This document shows positions 45,737 to 55,788 of a DNA stretch of 64,000 nucleotides, piece after piece. The notes below the pieces were generated by a model. The model had not been told where the DNA came from. It searched no databases and saw only the letters and a program-made list of their open reading frames with translations. Origin of the DNA: Adiantum capillus-veneris (taxonomy: Eukaryota > Streptophyta > Polypodiopsida > Polypodiales > Pteridaceae); assembly GCA_014529385.2 (NCBI GenBank), contig CM043950.1, positions 64,188,935 to 64,252,934 of the forward strand. Direction: 5' to 3'. Positions within the stretch are counted from its first letter, which is position 1. Each line of letters opens with the position of its first letter. The translations under genes were made by a program, and so were the position numbers.

Positions 45737-46534
45737 TTATTTCTTTTTGCCCATCCACGGATGGTCTGTTGATCCACTTTGTGTTGCAGAATCAAAATCT
45801 TCCCCGGGCGTTCTAGTTACATCTTGGTAACTATGATTTCTCATATTTACACGTGTTGTGGTTTCAGCATGTCTCAAGTATAGATAATCATAACCCCAAT
45901 CTTGTACCATCTTGAGTTGCCTCATGAACGATCTTCCAAGGATGATTTCATAGTTATTTTTTTTGCCAAAGTCAACTATGGCAAAAGTATGCGCATACTC
46001 TATACCACAAGAAGAAACCACTATCGCTTCTAGCAATCCCATGGGTCTTTCCACATGCCCATCAGCTAACTGTAATTTTATTCTGGTTGTTCTAAAGGCG
46101 GGCCTACCCCATTTCTCCCATATTCGTTTTGTTGCTATGGCAATTCCTGCTCTGCTGTCAAGTATAGCTTTCGTTTCAATCCCATTGTACTCGACAGGCA
46201 AAGTGGCATTACCATCTTCTCCTTCACAGTACTCTCCTACTTTGTTCAGAGGTATCGGTCTTACATTTGATCTAGGCTTCTCGATCTCATCTAGCTCTTT
46301 TTCCAAAAACCTTAACGGGCTTATGATCCCAATTTTTTCCAAGCATTTTCCTATATCCGTCCACATACTTGGCCTGATTTTCAAAAGTTCTGCCAGCGTA
46401 ATTGTGCACTTCACTGGCGTGGATAACAAGTCAATCAAATTTTTTGTGTCCAATTCTTTTGTCCTCCCTAGCCTCTGTGATGGAAATCTCACAATCTCAG
46501 AATTTGCCTCAAAATCTCCCATGTACTGTGGCAA
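45737..46534 (-). pseudogene. element A: first aspartic protease, active-site Gly lost
   Basis: A retropepsin-like segment: TKAILDSRAGIAIATKRIWEKWG around residue 126, then a middle with LADGHVERPMGLLEAIVV, and YEIILGRSFMRQL. The DSG active-site triplet reads DSR: GGA to AGA at a CG dinucleotide, a C-to-T change on the other strand. The domain lies between Gag and spacer as in normal Ty3/gypsy order. It ends with a TAA where the element B frame has GAA or similar. Confidence 0.75.
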
Positions 46535-46539
46535 AGTTC

Positions 46540-47154
46540 TTAACGATGCAGGTCTACTGTCACTGTGTCGGCCGTCAATAGTAGACTCGAGGTCGTAGCT
46601 TTATTTGGCGCGAACACTTCAATGCATGCTAAGAGAGTCCTGCAGATTTTCTTTAGCATCTGACACGAAAGGTCAGGAGAGCCAGTAAAGAGTTTGATGG
46701 TGCCCGTTAGGGTTTTCACCATGTAGGCTTTACCTATTCTCTCTCCTTCCTTTGGTCCTGGCATCCTGGGATAATTAAGCCAATTTGGCTTCTTTTCTGC
46801 AATCCTGCCATGCTCTTTCCAGTTTCTAACTCTCGGCACCGGGCAGAAGGTTGCATCCTCCCGAATCTCCTTTGGAGCCTCTACCAAGTAGATGAGGTAG
46901 GCTAGGTATTTGTTCAGCCAACCTTTCCTCCATCTAGGTTGAGAATCTACAATCTTCTTTGATTGTTCATCCTTTGTGATGTCGCCTTCATAAAGAGCGA
47001 CATACTGCTCCTCCTCTATTCTCTTTTTCGTCTTTATCACTTCAAATTTCATCAGAGGGAAAGGCAGGCTGGGTTGCATCCACTCTTCATGGAGCACTTT
47101 TGTGTCTAAACCTTGAAGTCTAATGGAGATGAGGAGTCTCCTTTCCCATTCCAT
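46540..47154 (-). pseudogene. element A: Gag C-terminal part
   Basis: ATG at 47152-47154, but the frame is open further upstream apart from a TAA at 47212-47214. It encodes MEWERRLLISIRLQGLD ... RWRKGWLNKYLAYLIYLVE ... PNWLNYPRMPGPKEGERIG ... LLACIEVF, all in the frame of the coiled-coil part. Near 46600 the coding sequence shifts by one base into the protease frame. I do not recognise a named domain; position implies capsid or Gag C-terminus. Confidence 0.6.
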
Positions 47155-47214
47155 TTCCGCCTTGGCATTTTCCTCTGTTGACTTTTCTATTTGGTCCTGG
47201 AGCCTTTGTTCTTC

Positions 47215-48594
47215 TTATTCAGAGATTGCTGAAGTCGAGGCCACTTCTTGAACTGGGGCTGGATCTTCAATTGTGGTTGCCTCTCGAGTTTCAGGTAACT
47301 CTATGGCTGCTCCCCCTGCTTCTTCTTGTGGTGGCTCTATTTCTCTTCTTTGTTGCTCTTGGAGGTCTTGGAGCTGTTTGCGGAGGGCCTCATTTTCTGT
47401 CCTTAGTGTTTGGTTTTCTGATGTGAGCCTCTCCTCTGCAGCCAATGATCCCTCCGCCATGTGCAATCTTTGTACTTGCTCTAACCTCAGCTCTCTTTGC
47501 AAACTTCTGACCTACTCTTCCAGAGCTGGTACGAGGGCTCCCTCTTGTTCTGTTCCTGCTCTGCTAGCTCTAGGGGTGGTTCTGAGTCTCATGATTGTCC
47601 TTTCTTGAAGTTCGACTCTTTCCCTTAGCTCAATGAGCTCATCCTTGGCTGCCTCCAGCTCATCTTCTATTCGCTCCTTTGCTTCCTGTGAGCTTGTTAC
47701 CTCTCTTGAAGCTTCGGCTAGTTGGAGTATCAAGCCGTCTCTCTTGTTTTCTGCGTCGTAGAGTGATGCTTTATGACTTTCAGATTCAGTCATAGCATTC
47801 TCTAACTTCTTCTGCAACTCTGCTTCCTTTTGTTTTGCTGTCTCAAGTGCTACTTCCTTTGCTCTGGATCTTTCTTTAATCTTGCTAAGCAGTTCATGCA
47901 CCATGTGCATGTCTTTTTCATCTTCATCTGTCAACTTGACAGCTCTTTGTGCCACCACCTCCAGTGGCTTCGGCTCGACCATTTTTTCTTCACTTTCCAT
48001 TGTACCCTTTGTCTTTTCTTTCGTCCCTTTCCGATCATCTTGTTTCCGTAGGGATATCCCATAAACTGCCTCCAGGGCCTCTTCTTCACTGTATCCGATC
48101 GCTACTAGATCCTCATAATCATCTTTCTTTTGCTGAACTGGATCTATCTCCTTTTCCTTGGTCCCGGCCTCCGGCTTTTCCATAATTTCTGTTTCTATTT
48201 CTATTGTGGTTTTCTCCACAATAATTTCCATCTTCTTCGGGCTTGGTACAACAGTAAAAGAGGGCTGATTGTCTTCAGTCACCTTGGCTTTCCCTTTGTT
48301 TGCTTGCCTTACTGTCTCTTTAGGTTCAGTAGACTCATCTATTTTTTTCTTCCCCTTGTCGTCCTTTTGCAGCTCAGCTTTTAAAAGCTGCACTTCCAGT
48401 TCAGTATAAGGCTCGACAGGTTGCTGCTCCAGTATGGCCTCCGACTCCTCATAAGCTCTAATATATTGATCATATTGATCAACATGTGGCCTGGCTGAGC
48501 TGGTTCCGACTTTACTGGGGTCTGGCACCCACATTTCTTCGAAGTCCCCCTTTAGAGCTCTTTCCGCTCTAAACTGCTCCACCAGCCTTTCCAT
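47215..48594 (-). pseudogene. element A: long coiled-coil Gag segment
   Basis: ATG at 48592-48594 (MERLVEQFRAERALKGDFEEMW). The segment is highly charged and predicted by eye to be a long coiled coil: heptad-like runs such as LQRELRLEQVQRLHMAEG and ENQTLRTENEALRKQLQDL, rich in E, K, Q and L, with an unstructured KKKIDESTEPKE linker. A TAG at about 47509 (CAG expected) splits it and a TAA ends it at 47212. Such coiled coils occur in Gag proteins and support multimerisation. A frameshift near 48600-48640 separates it from the N-terminal part. Confidence 0.65.
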
Positions 48595-48874
48595 TCTTGC
48601 GACTTTTTGACTTTTGGTTTGCTTTTTGATCGGCCTTCTTCTTCACTTTCTTCTTGAGCGGCTCGTCCACGGCCTCCTCAGGTTCTGAAACTATTTCTAG
48701 TTTTCGGCGTGCTCTTGTGGACGCCCTCTTGGATACTTCTTGTTGTTCTTCCTCCTCATCGGCTTCTCTAAGCCACTCATTCTGGGAGGGAATCTGTGGC
48801 CCTTGATCCCTAGCTCCAATAGCTTCATAAGCTATTCTTGTTAGGATTTCTCCTCCTCCTATGTACTTTGGCTT

Positions 48875-49627
48875 CTAGTTGTGCATGGCGATTACTTGCT
48901 CGTGGATGTATTGAGCATAGTTCACCTCTTTTGGCATGTTGCTCTTCAGTGCCCATGTGATGGTTGTCGCAATGGCATGGGGTGGTGTAGTATACTTCTG
49001 CGGTCTTTTACTGCACACATGGAAAAACTGGTTGTATAACCGGCAAAGGGTTGCCGCTCGTTGATCTGCCATATCTGCGTAGGTTGTATTTTGTTTCTTT
49101 GATCCATAGACCTCTATGGCCTCCCTTCTTTCTCTGACAGAACTCCCTTTGTTGTGCAGCTTCAATGCATCTGCAATGAGCTGTGGAGTGATCTGTACTT
49201 CAACTGTTTCTCCATCCATGGCTGTCAACGTGGCTTTCCCATCCTTCTGAATGGATGTTGCCAACTCATACACTCTTCTTGTGTCTACACCTGATGGTCT
49301 CGAGGTGAAGAACCTGTGTAAGTCAGCCTTTTCCAGGTATCTGCTTATGTTCTCTGATCTGCTATAATCCACTAATTCTCGTGGGATCATAGGTACATCG
49401 ACCGATTGCCCTTGAGGATCTCTGAAAGTCCCCTGGTAGATCTTTATTCCCTCTTTTTCTAGTACTGCTTCCTCCACCCAAGTCTTGGTTGGCTTGAGGG
49501 TTTCTGTTGGAATATCAAAAGGTTCTGCCTCTGCAAGAGCATCCTTGATGGTTGGTCTTTTTCTCTTAGTTGCCGATGACTTAGCGGAATCCATGGATCC
49601 TGTAACTCCAATTACAGAAGTTAGCAT
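48875..49627 (-). CDS. element A: Gag N-terminal domain
   Basis: ATG at 49625-49627; a second Met 11 codons later (MDSAKSS) is an alternative start. The 250 residues have a basic start (ATKRKRPTIKDAL) then what looks like a globular domain (IKIYQGTFRDPQGQSVDVPMIPRELVDYS ... VEVQITPQLIADALKLHN ... CRLYNQFFHVCSKRPQKYTTPPHAIATTITWALKSN). I do not recognise it. It ends with TAG at 48875, after which the same frame continues with KPKYIGGGEILTRIAYEAIGA and a mixed-charge stretch, so the TAG is probably a CAG mutated by C-to-T. It is the first ORF after the palindrome leader. Confidence 0.6.
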   Translation of the reverse strand: MLTSVIGVTGSMDSAKSSATKRKRPTIKDALAEAEPFDIPTETLKPTKTWVEEAVLEKEGIKIYQGTFRDPQGQSVDVPMIPRELVDYSRSENISRYLEKADLHRFFTSRPSGVDTRRVYELATSIQKDGKATLTAMDGETVEVQITPQLIADALKLHNKGSSVRERREAIEVYGSKKQNTTYADMADQRAATLCRLYNQFFHVCSKRPQKYTTPPHAIATTITWALKSNMPKEVNYAQYIHEQVIAMHN

Positions 49628-49760
49628 CTTTTTAGTACTGAAAGCCGAAATGAAGCTTTTAACTATTCAAATGACTTGAAAATTGAAACATGAGCTATTC
49701 AGGGCCTAAGGATGCAATGTAGGTGAAAAAATATGCAAACTGGGCTCAAAAACATGCTTG

Positions 49761-49784
49761 AGACATCATACGCGTATGATGTCT
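49761..49784. repeat. 24-bp perfect palindrome, copy 1
   Basis: Half-site AGACATCATACG followed directly by its exact reverse complement, then TTTT. Confidence 0.95.
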
Positions 49785-50043
49785 TTTGTGTCAGAATGAC
49801 TTCATATTGGTTGTGCTTGTAGCTGATAGTGTATACATGAGTGTCATATGCTTGGATTTGCGTTTGGATACCATTTGGTCAAGTTTTGGCCAGTCCAGTC
49901 CAGTTCAGGCTCTTGGCAAAATTTTGAAAGGGAAATGGATTTTATGATCCAAATTGGATAAAACTTGGTGGATTACTTTCAAATGGCATGTAGAACACTT
50001 CTGTTTGGTGGTTGAAGCCCTGAGGTGCCAAAATCACATAGTG

Positions 50044-50067
50044 AGACATCATACGCGTATGATGTCT
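50044..50067. repeat. 24-bp perfect palindrome, copy 2
   Basis: Identical to copy 1, again followed by a T run. Confidence 0.95.
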
Positions 50068-50178
50068 TTTAGTGCATTTTTGGACCAATTTTCTCTATAA
50101 GCTTGGATTTGGCTTTAGATAGGCTTATTCAGTGGATTTATGAAGTTTGGATAGATTTTGGGCTAAAAATGGCTCTGG

Positions 50179-50202
50179 AGACATCATACGCGTATGATGT
50201 CT
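50179..50202. repeat. 24-bp perfect palindrome, copy 3
   Basis: Identical to copy 1; followed by five T (the last T of the palindrome plus TTTT). Confidence 0.95.
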
Positions 50203-50463
50203 TTTTCATCAATTTTTCATGGGATTGGTTCTGTGGACTCTCCATGTGCTAGTGAAGGACTGTTTATACTCAAATCTTGGTTTGGACTTGAATATGTTGG
50301 ATTTGGGACAAAACTAGGCTTTGTATGAAGGATTTTCTCTTAATTGGGCTAATGGGGTGATCCACTTGACCAAATGGTTCCAAACTTCATATGTAGCATG
50401 TATTAGATATATATAATGGATGTATGATGACAAATGAGCATTTTTGGCTCTGTAAGTGCAAAT

Positions 50464-50487
50464 AGATATTATACGCGTATGATGTCT
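50464..50487. repeat. 24-bp palindrome, copy 4, decayed left half
   Basis: The left half reads AGATATTATACG (two C-to-T changes); the right half is intact. Confidence 0.9.
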
Positions 50488-50747
50488 TTTGTGTCAAAAT
50501 GGTGCTTTTTGATTCCAGATAGCTTGTAGATGTGTTAACCAACAATCCTACAAAGTTTCAATGAGTTTGGAGTTATTTTGACAAAATTAGGACCAAAAAT
50601 CAATTTTATGGCCTACTTTGCGTCTTTTTGGTTTTCCTTGAGTTTTCTAACTCCAATTCTCATGATACTTGGTTCATAGGATGTGATTAACATGTGGAAT
50701 GAGGCTATGCACTCAAATGTTGAAATGAATGTGAAAATCATGCTGTG

Positions 50748-50771
50748 AGACATCATACGCGTATGATGTCT
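50748..50771. repeat. 24-bp perfect palindrome, copy 5
   Basis: Identical to copy 1. Confidence 0.95.
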
Positions 50772-51451
50772 TTTCTTGAAATGTTGGTCTTTTTGTGCAA
50801 AGAATGCTTTGTGCTAGTGCCCTAAGCCCTGCTAACTAGTTTTCAACTTAAAAAGTCATCAGTTTAGCTAAAAAGCCCCCTTATAGGCATTTCAGTCTCC
50901 GAAGTCGTCTTTTTGCCTTGGAGTTGAATTTCTTCAACTTTTCTTCTTGAGAGTTGCATTTCCAGCTCATTGGATATGTTGCGAAGCCATCCAGTTGGTT
51001 GGACTTGACTTTGGCTCCCCGTTCTCCATCTTTATCCATTTGGTTGCTCGAAAGCGTCTTTTTCACCATCGGTAAGTGAATCAGCTTTCTTTTGGGTTTT
51101 GCTTGCAAACATAAGTCATCCATGTAGAGTTGAAACTGCTCGTGAAGTTTCATGTCATTTGGTCGTCAATTTTAGCTGTTATGCCAAAATGACGCTTTGT
51201 GTGTCCACAGCCGAATCGGTTGTTCCGACCTACTTTTGGTGATCCAAACCCGGAGATACTCCATGGTTGCATTGCCCTCGATGTTGTTAAGCTTCCTGAG
51301 AAGTTTTGTGTCGTTCCGACAACTTTTTTCTGTTTGCCTCTTGCAGGCTCTGTTGACCTAGGGTTTTTCCAGTCGTTCTTTCTCGAGCTTTGAGTGTTAG
51401 AAACTCATCTCCTATACTAGGGTAACCCACCTCTAAGTTCTTGCAAGGTTT

Positions 51452-52374
51452 GGTTAGGCGGTTGTGCCCCTACCTAGCGTTCCTCCCCATTCCCCGTCTG
51501 CTCTTGTTTCTTGGTTTTGGTGAGTTTTCGCGACAAAAGTTAACGATAAGCATCAAAAGCTTATGGCAACGAGTCTACCTCTCATGTCTGGTGTCCTCTG
51601 AGCTCTCGTAGCAGTCGTAGAAGGCGGTAGAAGGCCGGATGCTCCTTTGTGCTCTTTGCTCTCTCCAAGAAGGTAATAGTGGAAATGAGCTTGATAGTGA
51701 AGTGAAAAATACTTAACTTCGGGCTTCCCGGATCACTTGTTACCAAATTTGACATGTGCTCCTATCTCGTCGTGAAATGCACTTTAGGATTTGAAATTTC
51801 TCAATTTGGACTCCGTTTGACCTGTTTCTGAGAAATCTGTCCACTTTGCCAAAATTCTGTCATTTCGGGCTTTCCGCAACTTTTTCAGAATTGTACCCAA
51901 TTTTTATCCTGGGTTTCCCTTGTCATGAGGATCATCACCGTCTATTCGTTTCTTTTTTCCGATCTCATTTCACCTGCTTTTTTTATTTTTCTTTTACTTT
52001 TATTAAGAAAATCATAAAAAATAAAGGAAAATAAAAAATTGAAGCCAAAAAATTCCAAACATACATGATAAATAGCTGGTAACCCTGTGTATATGAATAT
52101 ACACTTCTTTGTGATTTCTAGACTTGGATTACCACTTTTTTCCACTTTTTAGCTCCAAAAACACTCTTATTTAGTGATATTTACACATATAGAGACCCAA
52201 ATTCATCATTTGATCTCTTCTTGTTGCAAAACAAGGTATATAAGGGCATAAATATTATCAATATCCGCAATCAAACATAAAAAATTGCAAAATCATGTAA
52301 GGCACTGCCCTTGTAATATAATTTTTGTTTTTCTTTGTTTTTTCCGCTTGTAGCTGCTTTGTAGCTCCTGTATA
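51452..52374 (-). mobile_element. probable LTR shared by elements B and A
   Basis: It lies between the polypurine tract of element B (52375-52390) and the leader of element A, in the position of a 3' LTR for B and a 5' LTR for A. The left terminus (TTAGGCGGTTGTGCCCC on the plus strand) resembles the LTR ends at 2805 and 42069. A TATATAAG string lies at 52236-52243. The start next to the polypurine tract reads TATACAGG rather than TG, which weakens the call. From 51909 to the right it is duplicated in inverted form at the right end of the window. Confidence 0.4.
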
Positions 52375-52390
52375 CCTCCCCCCCTCCTAG
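52375..52390 (-). promoter_or_regulatory. polypurine tract of element B, left arm
   Basis: On the minus strand CTAGGAGGGGGGGAGG, 20 bases after the polyprotein stop; the mirrored copy lies near 63523-63538. Confidence 0.7.
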
Positions 52391-52410
52391 TCTGAGTCCT
52401 CCCGGACGAC

Positions 52411-54515
52411 TTATGAAGTGTCTGTGGGTGAAGCATTGTAGTTGTTTTGGTCATCAGTTCCCAATGCAATTGTAGAGCGATGATACAACAGTCTTTCCAA
52501 TAAAGCTGCTCTTTGTTTGATTGAAGGATTGGTGGTCGGGTTTTGGGTTGGTTTTGGCACTTCGGTAGTAGAATCAGTAGATGGATTCTTCGTTACCTTG
52601 TTGTCTTTTTTTACTATCCAAATCTGCTTCCGCTTTGCTTGTGCTTGCCACAAACTCTTTGCGACCCAAACCTGCTTTGTTCTGTGTGTTGATTTCCTCG
52701 CCTTGAAATACCTAGGAGTTTCCGTTGATTGTATTGAAGGGAGTTCCTGTTTACAAATCTTTGGGATCCAAATTTGCTTGCTGTAGCTTTGTGCCGTCAT
52801 GAACTTCTTTGGAATCCAGATCTGTTTCACTGTCCTTGATTGTCGGTAATCACTCCGTTGTCTGGTATTGAAAACTCTGTTTTCCACCTTTGTGCTCTCT
52901 GGCACAGCCTTTTTTGGTCTCCATACCAACTTTGACTCCGTTTTTTTCCAAGGTTGAGCTGTTATATTATTGCTTGTCTTCCTTATCCACTGTTGAGAAT
53001 TCCCCGTCGAAGAGTAATCCGGTTGTATAGAAACTTTTGGTTGCCATTGCTTCTTCTTTTTCTCTGTTTGTTGTTTGCCCTTGTTCGTGGATTCTTCCTT
53101 TGGAGTTGGCTCTTCTCCTTTGGTGAACTTAACTGATTGACTTTCACCTTCGTATTTGATAAGCACTGATTTAGAACTCCAGTCAATCATTGCATTGTAT
53201 TGCTTCTGCCATGGTTGTCCTAGCAATAATGGATGTTGTGTAGCTTGGTCTTCAACCACGTAAAACATATGAGGATACACATATTGGTTAATCTGTATAT
53301 GTAAAACTGTGCATCCGACAGTTTTGATTGAATTCTCAGAGTAACTTTTTAACTCTTGCTTGGCAGTTTGTAGTTTAGTGTCATTTGTCAATTGTCTATA
53401 CAAACTGAGTGAAAGTAGGTTAGCTTGAGCTCCTGAATCCAATAGTGCTCTGGCTTTGATTTGGTTGGTTCCTACTTTGCATTCAACGATGGGTTCTTCT
53501 TTGTCATTATCCATTTCTGTTATACTGACTGCGTTTATTCGTATTGCTCCTTCATTGCGCTGTTTCTGACGCAGTAGTCTTCTTTTCTCCATTCTTTCCT
53601 TCGCCTCGGCTTGCGCTTCCTCCTCAATCTTTTTCTTTTTCTGGACACGCAGCTTTTCTTGATGTATTTTGAGAAGCATGTCTTGTGTTAGCGGCAACAG
53701 ATACTTTTTCACTCTGCATCCACTAATCCAATTGGGCATTTCTTCTCCGTCTAATGTAGCAAGCTTGACGGCTCCACTTGGTGATAGATCTTTAATCACC
53801 AGAGGACCCATCCCTCGCTTTTTAAGCTTCTTAGCATGCTGTTTCAGAGTGTAAACTAGGACATAGTCCCCAACTTTAAACTCTTTAGTCCGCACATGCT
53901 TATCAAAAAATTCCTTTTGTCGCCTTTTTTGAGCGTAGATGGAAGCTACTGCTTTTAGGCGAAGCTCATCTAGCTTTTCCAGGTCATCTATTCTATCAGA
54001 GAGCTCGTGCCCTGTCCACTCTAGATCCTTAGCCACCCTTAAGGTTGAAATCAAGAATTCTATTGGCAAGATAGCATTCAGCCCAAAAACCATGTTATAT
54101 GGGGTCGTTCCTATGGATGTTTTATATGCTACCCTATATGCCCATAATGTTGAATGTAACTTTTGGTCCCAGTCAGTTCTCGACTCAGATACAATCTTCG
54201 TGAGGACCGTACATATGGTTTTGTTTGTTGCTTCAGCTTGTCCGTTTGCTTGTGGATGATACGGGGCTGATTTCCTATGGATTACCATGAATTCATCTAG
54301 AAGGATCTTTATCACTTCATTTATGAAATGTGTGCCTCGATCACTCACAATTTCTATTGGCAATCCATATCGTACAAAGACGTATTCATACAGAAATTGT
54401 GCCGTGGTCCTGGCATCTGCTTTTTGAGTTGCCTTTGCTTCGACCCACTTTGTTAGATAGTCTGTAGCCACAATGATGTATTGTGCATGAGTCTTATATG
54501 CAGGAGGTGAAATGG
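52411..54515 (-). CDS. element B left arm: integrase core, second aspartic protease, W-x-P-K tail
   Basis: One open frame of at least 686 codons. Order by residue, counted from 54471: integrase core with DYLTKWVEAKA, catalytic D44 (VSDRGTHF) and E80 (GQAEATNK), a D-35-E spacing (the first catalytic Asp lies upstream of a frameshift near 54515); integrase C-terminal segment KVGDYVLVYTLK...GMGPLVIKDLSPSGAVKLATLDGEEMPNW (about 200-260); a basic coiled segment (270-310); then a complete retropepsin with L-L-D-S-G-A-Q-A-N-L-L-S (Asp about 345) and P-L-L-L-G-Q-P-W (about 414); then a tail (510-620) with five motifs of type K-Q-I-W-I-P-K. Unlike in A, the DSG and LLG motifs of the second protease are intact. 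No chromodomain is seen. Confidence 0.8.
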
Positions 54516-55788
54516 GTCCACATAATCAATCCCCCATTTTGCAAAAGCTCTTGCCCCCATCATTGGTCTAAGCGGCATATCATCTCTTTTAAGTGGTACT
54601 TTGGTCCGCTGACAGTCATCACACCGTTTAACGTATTCCTCAGCGTCCATATGTAATGTTGGCCACCATATTCCTGCGGCTAAGACAAGTTTTGCTGTCT
54701 TATCACCTGAGAAATGGCCTCCACCTACTCCTCCATGAGCTTGCTCCAGGATTATCACATACTCAGACTCTGATGCGCAAATCCTAAGCTGGTTGTCTTT
54801 ACCTCTCTTATAGAGTTGATCTCCTATTAAAGCGTAATCTCTAGCTTCTGTCTCTACAGATTTCTGACGAGCTTTTGACGTTCCTTCTGGGAAAGTTCTA
54901 TTTGTGAGATATTCAACAATATACTGACTCCATTCTGGAGCGATCATTATCTGATATAATGTCGAATACTCGGCTGGCGGTTTTGATGAACATACAATAC
55001 ATACAGTGACATATTCATGTACGCTTTCTTTCATTCCTGGCCAATAGACTCCCAATTGTAACAAATTCCTATATGTGTTCCTTCTTGAACAATGAAATGC
55101 ACATTCCTGAACATGTGCTTCGCGCAGATATATACTATATTCCTCAGGATTGATGCATAGTCGTAAAACATGATCATTTCCCAATTGATACAACCTTCCT
55201 GCAACCAATTGAAGATTCTTGGATTGCTGAATAGCAATATGTTTCAGGTTGTATTCTCTTCTATCGAACTCTCCTCCATAGGTTAATAGGTTAACGACAT
55301 TTTGAGACCACTTAGGTATCATTTCTATGTTGAACAAGTACGCGTCTGGCATGTCGTCATCTACTCCTATAGGGTCTTCTCCATTCGTCAATCGCGAAAG
55401 ATGATCAGCTCTAAGATGTGTTTTTCCTTTCTTTACTACTACCGTGAAGTCGAATTCCAGTAAGATAATGAACCATCTCACTATTCTCCCGGTATTGCAT
55501 GGTTTATTCACTAGGTAGAGCAAGGCTTGGTGATCCGTAAAAAACACAAACTTGTTGGCTAGAAGATAATGCCGAAATTTCTTCACAGCATATATCATTC
55601 CTAATCCTTCTCGCTCTGTTGTGGTGTAATTCTTCTCTGCATGGTTGAGCTGTCGACTGGCGTAACAGATAGGAAAATCCATGTTTCCTTCTTCTGGCTG
55701 AGCCAGAATGCATCCTATTGCATATGCCGAAGCATCTATATGCACATGGAATATCTTCTCCCAATCTGGTGATTTCAAGACTGGAGCG
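54453..55788 (-). CDS. element B left arm: RNase H and two tandem H2C2 integrase zinc domains
   Basis: RNase H: HIDASAYAIGCILAQ, CYASRQLNHAEKNYTTTEREGLGMIYAVKKFRHY and FFTDHQALLYLVNK, then tether ADHLSRLTNGEDP. Two H2C2 units follow, each introduced by the same phrase: RLYQLGNDHVLRLC...YLREAH-x6-H...YWPGMKESVHEYVTVCIVC (about residues 190-262), and QLYKRGKDNQLRICASESEYVIILEQAH-x6-H...WWPTLHMDAEEYVKRCDDC (about 320-388). Then the integrase core starts at KWGIDYV. Single-base deletions relative to the right arm break the frame on both sides (near 55789 and 54515). Confidence 0.82.

Larger units (their letters stand above)
49628..51451 (-). other. element A 5' leader with five 24-bp palindromes
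   Basis: No convincing gene. Five copies of one palindrome start at 49761, 50044, 50179, 50464 and 50748. Spacings of 283, 135, 285 and 284 bp fit multiples 2, 1, 2, 2 of about 141 bp. A 90-residue minus frame at 50881-51153 includes LYMDDL by chance but has no RT context. No primer site was recognised next to the presumed LTR end at 51452. Confidence 0.7.

Noticed and set aside
47178-48384. Plus-strand frames rich in Leu/Phe/Cys that look like membrane proteins
   Set aside because: They are antisense shadows of the Glu/Lys/Gln-rich coiled-coil Gag of element A.
49761-49788. Rho-independent terminator reading of the palindrome followed by TTTT
   Set aside because: The window is clearly from a plant nuclear genome and the palindrome has no loop; bacterial termination does not apply.
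49761-50771. CRISPR-like array reading of the regularly spaced palindromes
   Set aside because: Only five copies, spacers of 110-260 bp, a eukaryotic retroelement context and no cas genes; the palindromes are leader modules.
50881-51153. Minus-strand frame with LYMDDL, resembling an RT active site
   Set aside because: No other RT motif surrounds it and it sits in the element A leader; chance match.
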